From the NCBI GenBank assembly GCA_934434905.1, contig CAKSAI010000223.1, forward strand, positions 1 to 5,664: DNA of 5,664 bases. Reading direction: 5' to 3'. The notes beneath the pieces were generated by a model. It ran no database searches. It worked only from the letters and a program-made list of their open reading frames with translations, and was not told the origin of the DNA. The position numbers and the translations under genes are program-made. This document shows, piece after piece, positions 5,344 through 5,664 of this stretch (within the stretch, counting starts at the first letter, position 1; every line of letters begins with the position of its first letter). The stretch comes from an uncultured Lachnospiraceae bacterium. Its GTDB lineage: Bacteria; Bacillota; Clostridia; Lachnospirales; Lachnospiraceae.

Positions 5344-5664
5344 ATGGAAAAAGGAAACAGAACAAACACAGAAAAAATAGTCAACAATCCGCATGACAAG
5401 GGCTATAAACTGGACTTGAAAAAGCCAAAGGAATTTCTTCACTTCCTGCGCAAGTATGTAAAAGCTCCCTGGGCCGAGAACCTGAGCGAATCCCAACTGC
5501 GTCTCTGCGATAAGGAATTTATCAGCAAGGATTATGAAGGGCGGGAGGCTGACCTGGTCTACGAGATTACGTTGGATAGCGAGAATAAGCTATACGTATT
5601 TATTCTCCAGGAGCTGCAGTCCACCGTTGATCATACCATGATCTTCCGGGTTATGGTATATATC
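5344..5664 (+). CDS. Rpn-family recombination-promoting nuclease / putative transposase, 3' end missing
   Basis: The 107 residues from the ATG at 5344 are open to the right edge; full-length relatives are usually about 300 residues, so roughly two thirds is missing. NPHDKGYK (15-22), a FLHFLRKYVKAPW segment (31-43), EADLVY (68-73) and FILQELQSTVD (86-96) match the N-terminal core of Rpn proteins (Pfam PF04754, once called Transposase_31; PD-(D/E)XK nuclease fold). D70 and the E90-x-Q92 of the ELQ motif are the expected metal-binding and catalytic residues and are present, so the visible part looks intact. Family knowledge: Rpn proteins are DNA endonucleases that stimulate RecA-independent recombination, are often multicopy, and E. 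coli members have been linked to phage defence. The start has AGGAAG seven bases upstream, inside a predicted hairpin, after a structured leader. Confidence 0.9.
   Translation, partial: MEKGNRTNTEKIVNNPHDKGYKLDLKKPKEFLHFLRKYVKAPWAENLSESQLRLCDKEFISKDYEGREADLVYEITLDSENKLYVFILQELQSTVDHTMIFRVMVYI

Overview
The window reads as a chromosomal piece of a gut-type Gram-positive Firmicute, most likely a Lachnospiraceae relative (Clostridia). That placement is inference. It rests on purine-rich AGGAGG-type ribosome binding sites, AT-rich promoters between genes of balanced base composition, an intracellular glycosidase driven by a divergent AraC-type regulator, and an Rpn-family nuclease of the type common in these genomes. 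No rRNA, tRNA, CRISPR array or insertion sequence is visible.

Layout. Positions 1-874 (minus strand) hold the N-terminal 291 residues of an exported protein that runs off the left edge; it has a signal peptide and an internal two-fold repeat. A 100-base gap (875-974) holds a long imperfect inverted repeat. Positions 975-3818 (minus) encode a large cytoplasmic glycoside hydrolase resembling the GH106 (alpha-L-rhamnosidase) family. Positions 3819-4233 form a divergent regulatory region: a predicted promoter and operator-like palindrome for the hydrolase, a T-rich stretch, and a well-formed extended -10 promoter for the regulator surrounded by inverted and direct repeats. Positions 4234-5115 (plus) encode the AraC-family regulator. 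Positions 5116-5343 hold a predicted promoter, a multi-stem RNA-like leader and a hairpin that covers a ribosome binding site. Positions 5344-5664 (plus) are the N-terminal 107 residues of an Rpn-family (PD-(D/E)XK) nuclease that runs off the right edge.

How the parts may work together. The AraC regulator and the hydrolase are divergently transcribed across one control region, the usual arrangement when a sugar-responsive regulator controls a cytoplasmic glycosidase acting on imported oligosaccharides. The exported repeat protein lies downstream of the hydrolase on the same strand and could be co-transcribed, but nothing in the sequence proves a functional link. The Rpn gene appears to be a separate unit with its own promoter. 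Its leader, with nested stems starting near the predicted transcription start and a second hairpin burying the Shine-Dalgarno sequence, is the least explained part of the window and the best candidate for an undescribed regulatory element.
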